From Candidatus Omnitrophota bacterium (GTDB taxonomy: Bacteria; Omnitrophota; Gorgyraeia; Gygaellales; JAHJCI01): a stretch of DNA of 13,609 nucleotides. Location: NCBI GenBank assembly GCA_018813085.1, contig JAHJCI010000214.1:1-13609 (forward strand), given 5' to 3'. This document shows positions 13,593 to 13,609 of this stretch, piece by piece (position 1 is the first letter of the stretch; each line of letters opens with the position of its first letter). The notes beneath the pieces are model-generated. The model searched no databases and was not told the origin of the DNA. It saw only the letters and a list, made by a program, of their open reading frames with translations. Both the position numbers and the translations under genes were made by a program.

Positions 13593-13609
13593 AATTAAAA
13601 ATTAAAAAT
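13593..13609 (+). repeat. A-rich repeat, copy 3 (start only, cut by window)
   Basis: The last 17 bases after the dapA stop are A/T only. Together with the final two bases of the stop codon, AAAATTAAAAATTAAA (13591-13606) is an exact 16-nt match to 5876-5891 in copy 1. The rest lies beyond the window, so its extent is unknown. Confidence 0.5.

Noticed and set aside
1..13609. CRISPR arrays, insertion sequences, phage, toxin-antitoxin or defence genes
   Set aside because: No regularly spaced repeats, transposase, integrase or defence-family motifs were seen. All sizeable reading frames are core metabolism, repair or ribosomal genes.

Overview
This window is a bacterial chromosome segment. It carries the end of recJ, three ribosomal protein genes, and a long one-directional run of arginine and lysine/diaminopimelate biosynthesis genes. 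Stop codons are mostly TAA, two TGA stops sit in gene overlaps, and the standard bacterial code fits throughout. Base composition looks moderate (roughly low-to-mid 40s % GC by eye). The rplM-rpsI-argC junction and the fused arg-lys gene order recall Deltaproteobacteria-like and uncultivated candidate-phylum (for example Omnitrophota) genomes. That placement is an impression from memory, not something the sequence proves.

Layout. 1-1230: 3' part of recJ (+), cut by the window edge just upstream of its DHH motif. 1251-1481: rpmB (-), converging on recJ with a 20-bp gap. 1482-1653: divergent control region with back-to-back promoters for rpmB (-) and rplM (+). 1654-2486: rplM-rpsI. 2487-2739: a dense control region with a strong intrinsic terminator, a promoter that appears to lie across the terminator's stem-loop, and a GC-rich palindromic argC leader containing arginine-rich short reading frames. 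2740-10672: argC, argJ, argB, argD, argF, argG, argH. 10665-13592: lysA, dapF, dapA, each overlapping its upstream neighbour. No gene-free stretch exceeds about 260 bases.

How the genes work together. ArgJ, ArgB, ArgC, ArgD, ArgF, ArgG and ArgH cover every step from N-acetylglutamate to arginine. ArgJ recycles the acetyl group (cyclic pathway), and ArgB has the N-terminal helix and C-terminal signature of arginine-feedback-inhibited kinases. LysA, DapF and DapA are three enzymes of the aspartate/diaminopimelate route to peptidoglycan and lysine. The other steps (dapB and the tetrahydrodipicolinate-to-LL-DAP step) are not present and may follow downstream. Stop/start overlaps (argD-argF, argH-lysA, lysA-dapF, dapF-dapA) suggest translational coupling, so arginine and lysine synthesis probably share one transcript. 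A/T-rich purine repeats interrupt that transcript after argB, argG and dapA.

No new enzyme system is visible; the coding content is ordinary. The items worth a second look are regulatory or local: the terminator/promoter overlap and arginine-codon leader ahead of argC, a probably leaderless rplM, an altered carbamoyl-phosphate motif in ArgF, and the dispersed A-rich repeat.
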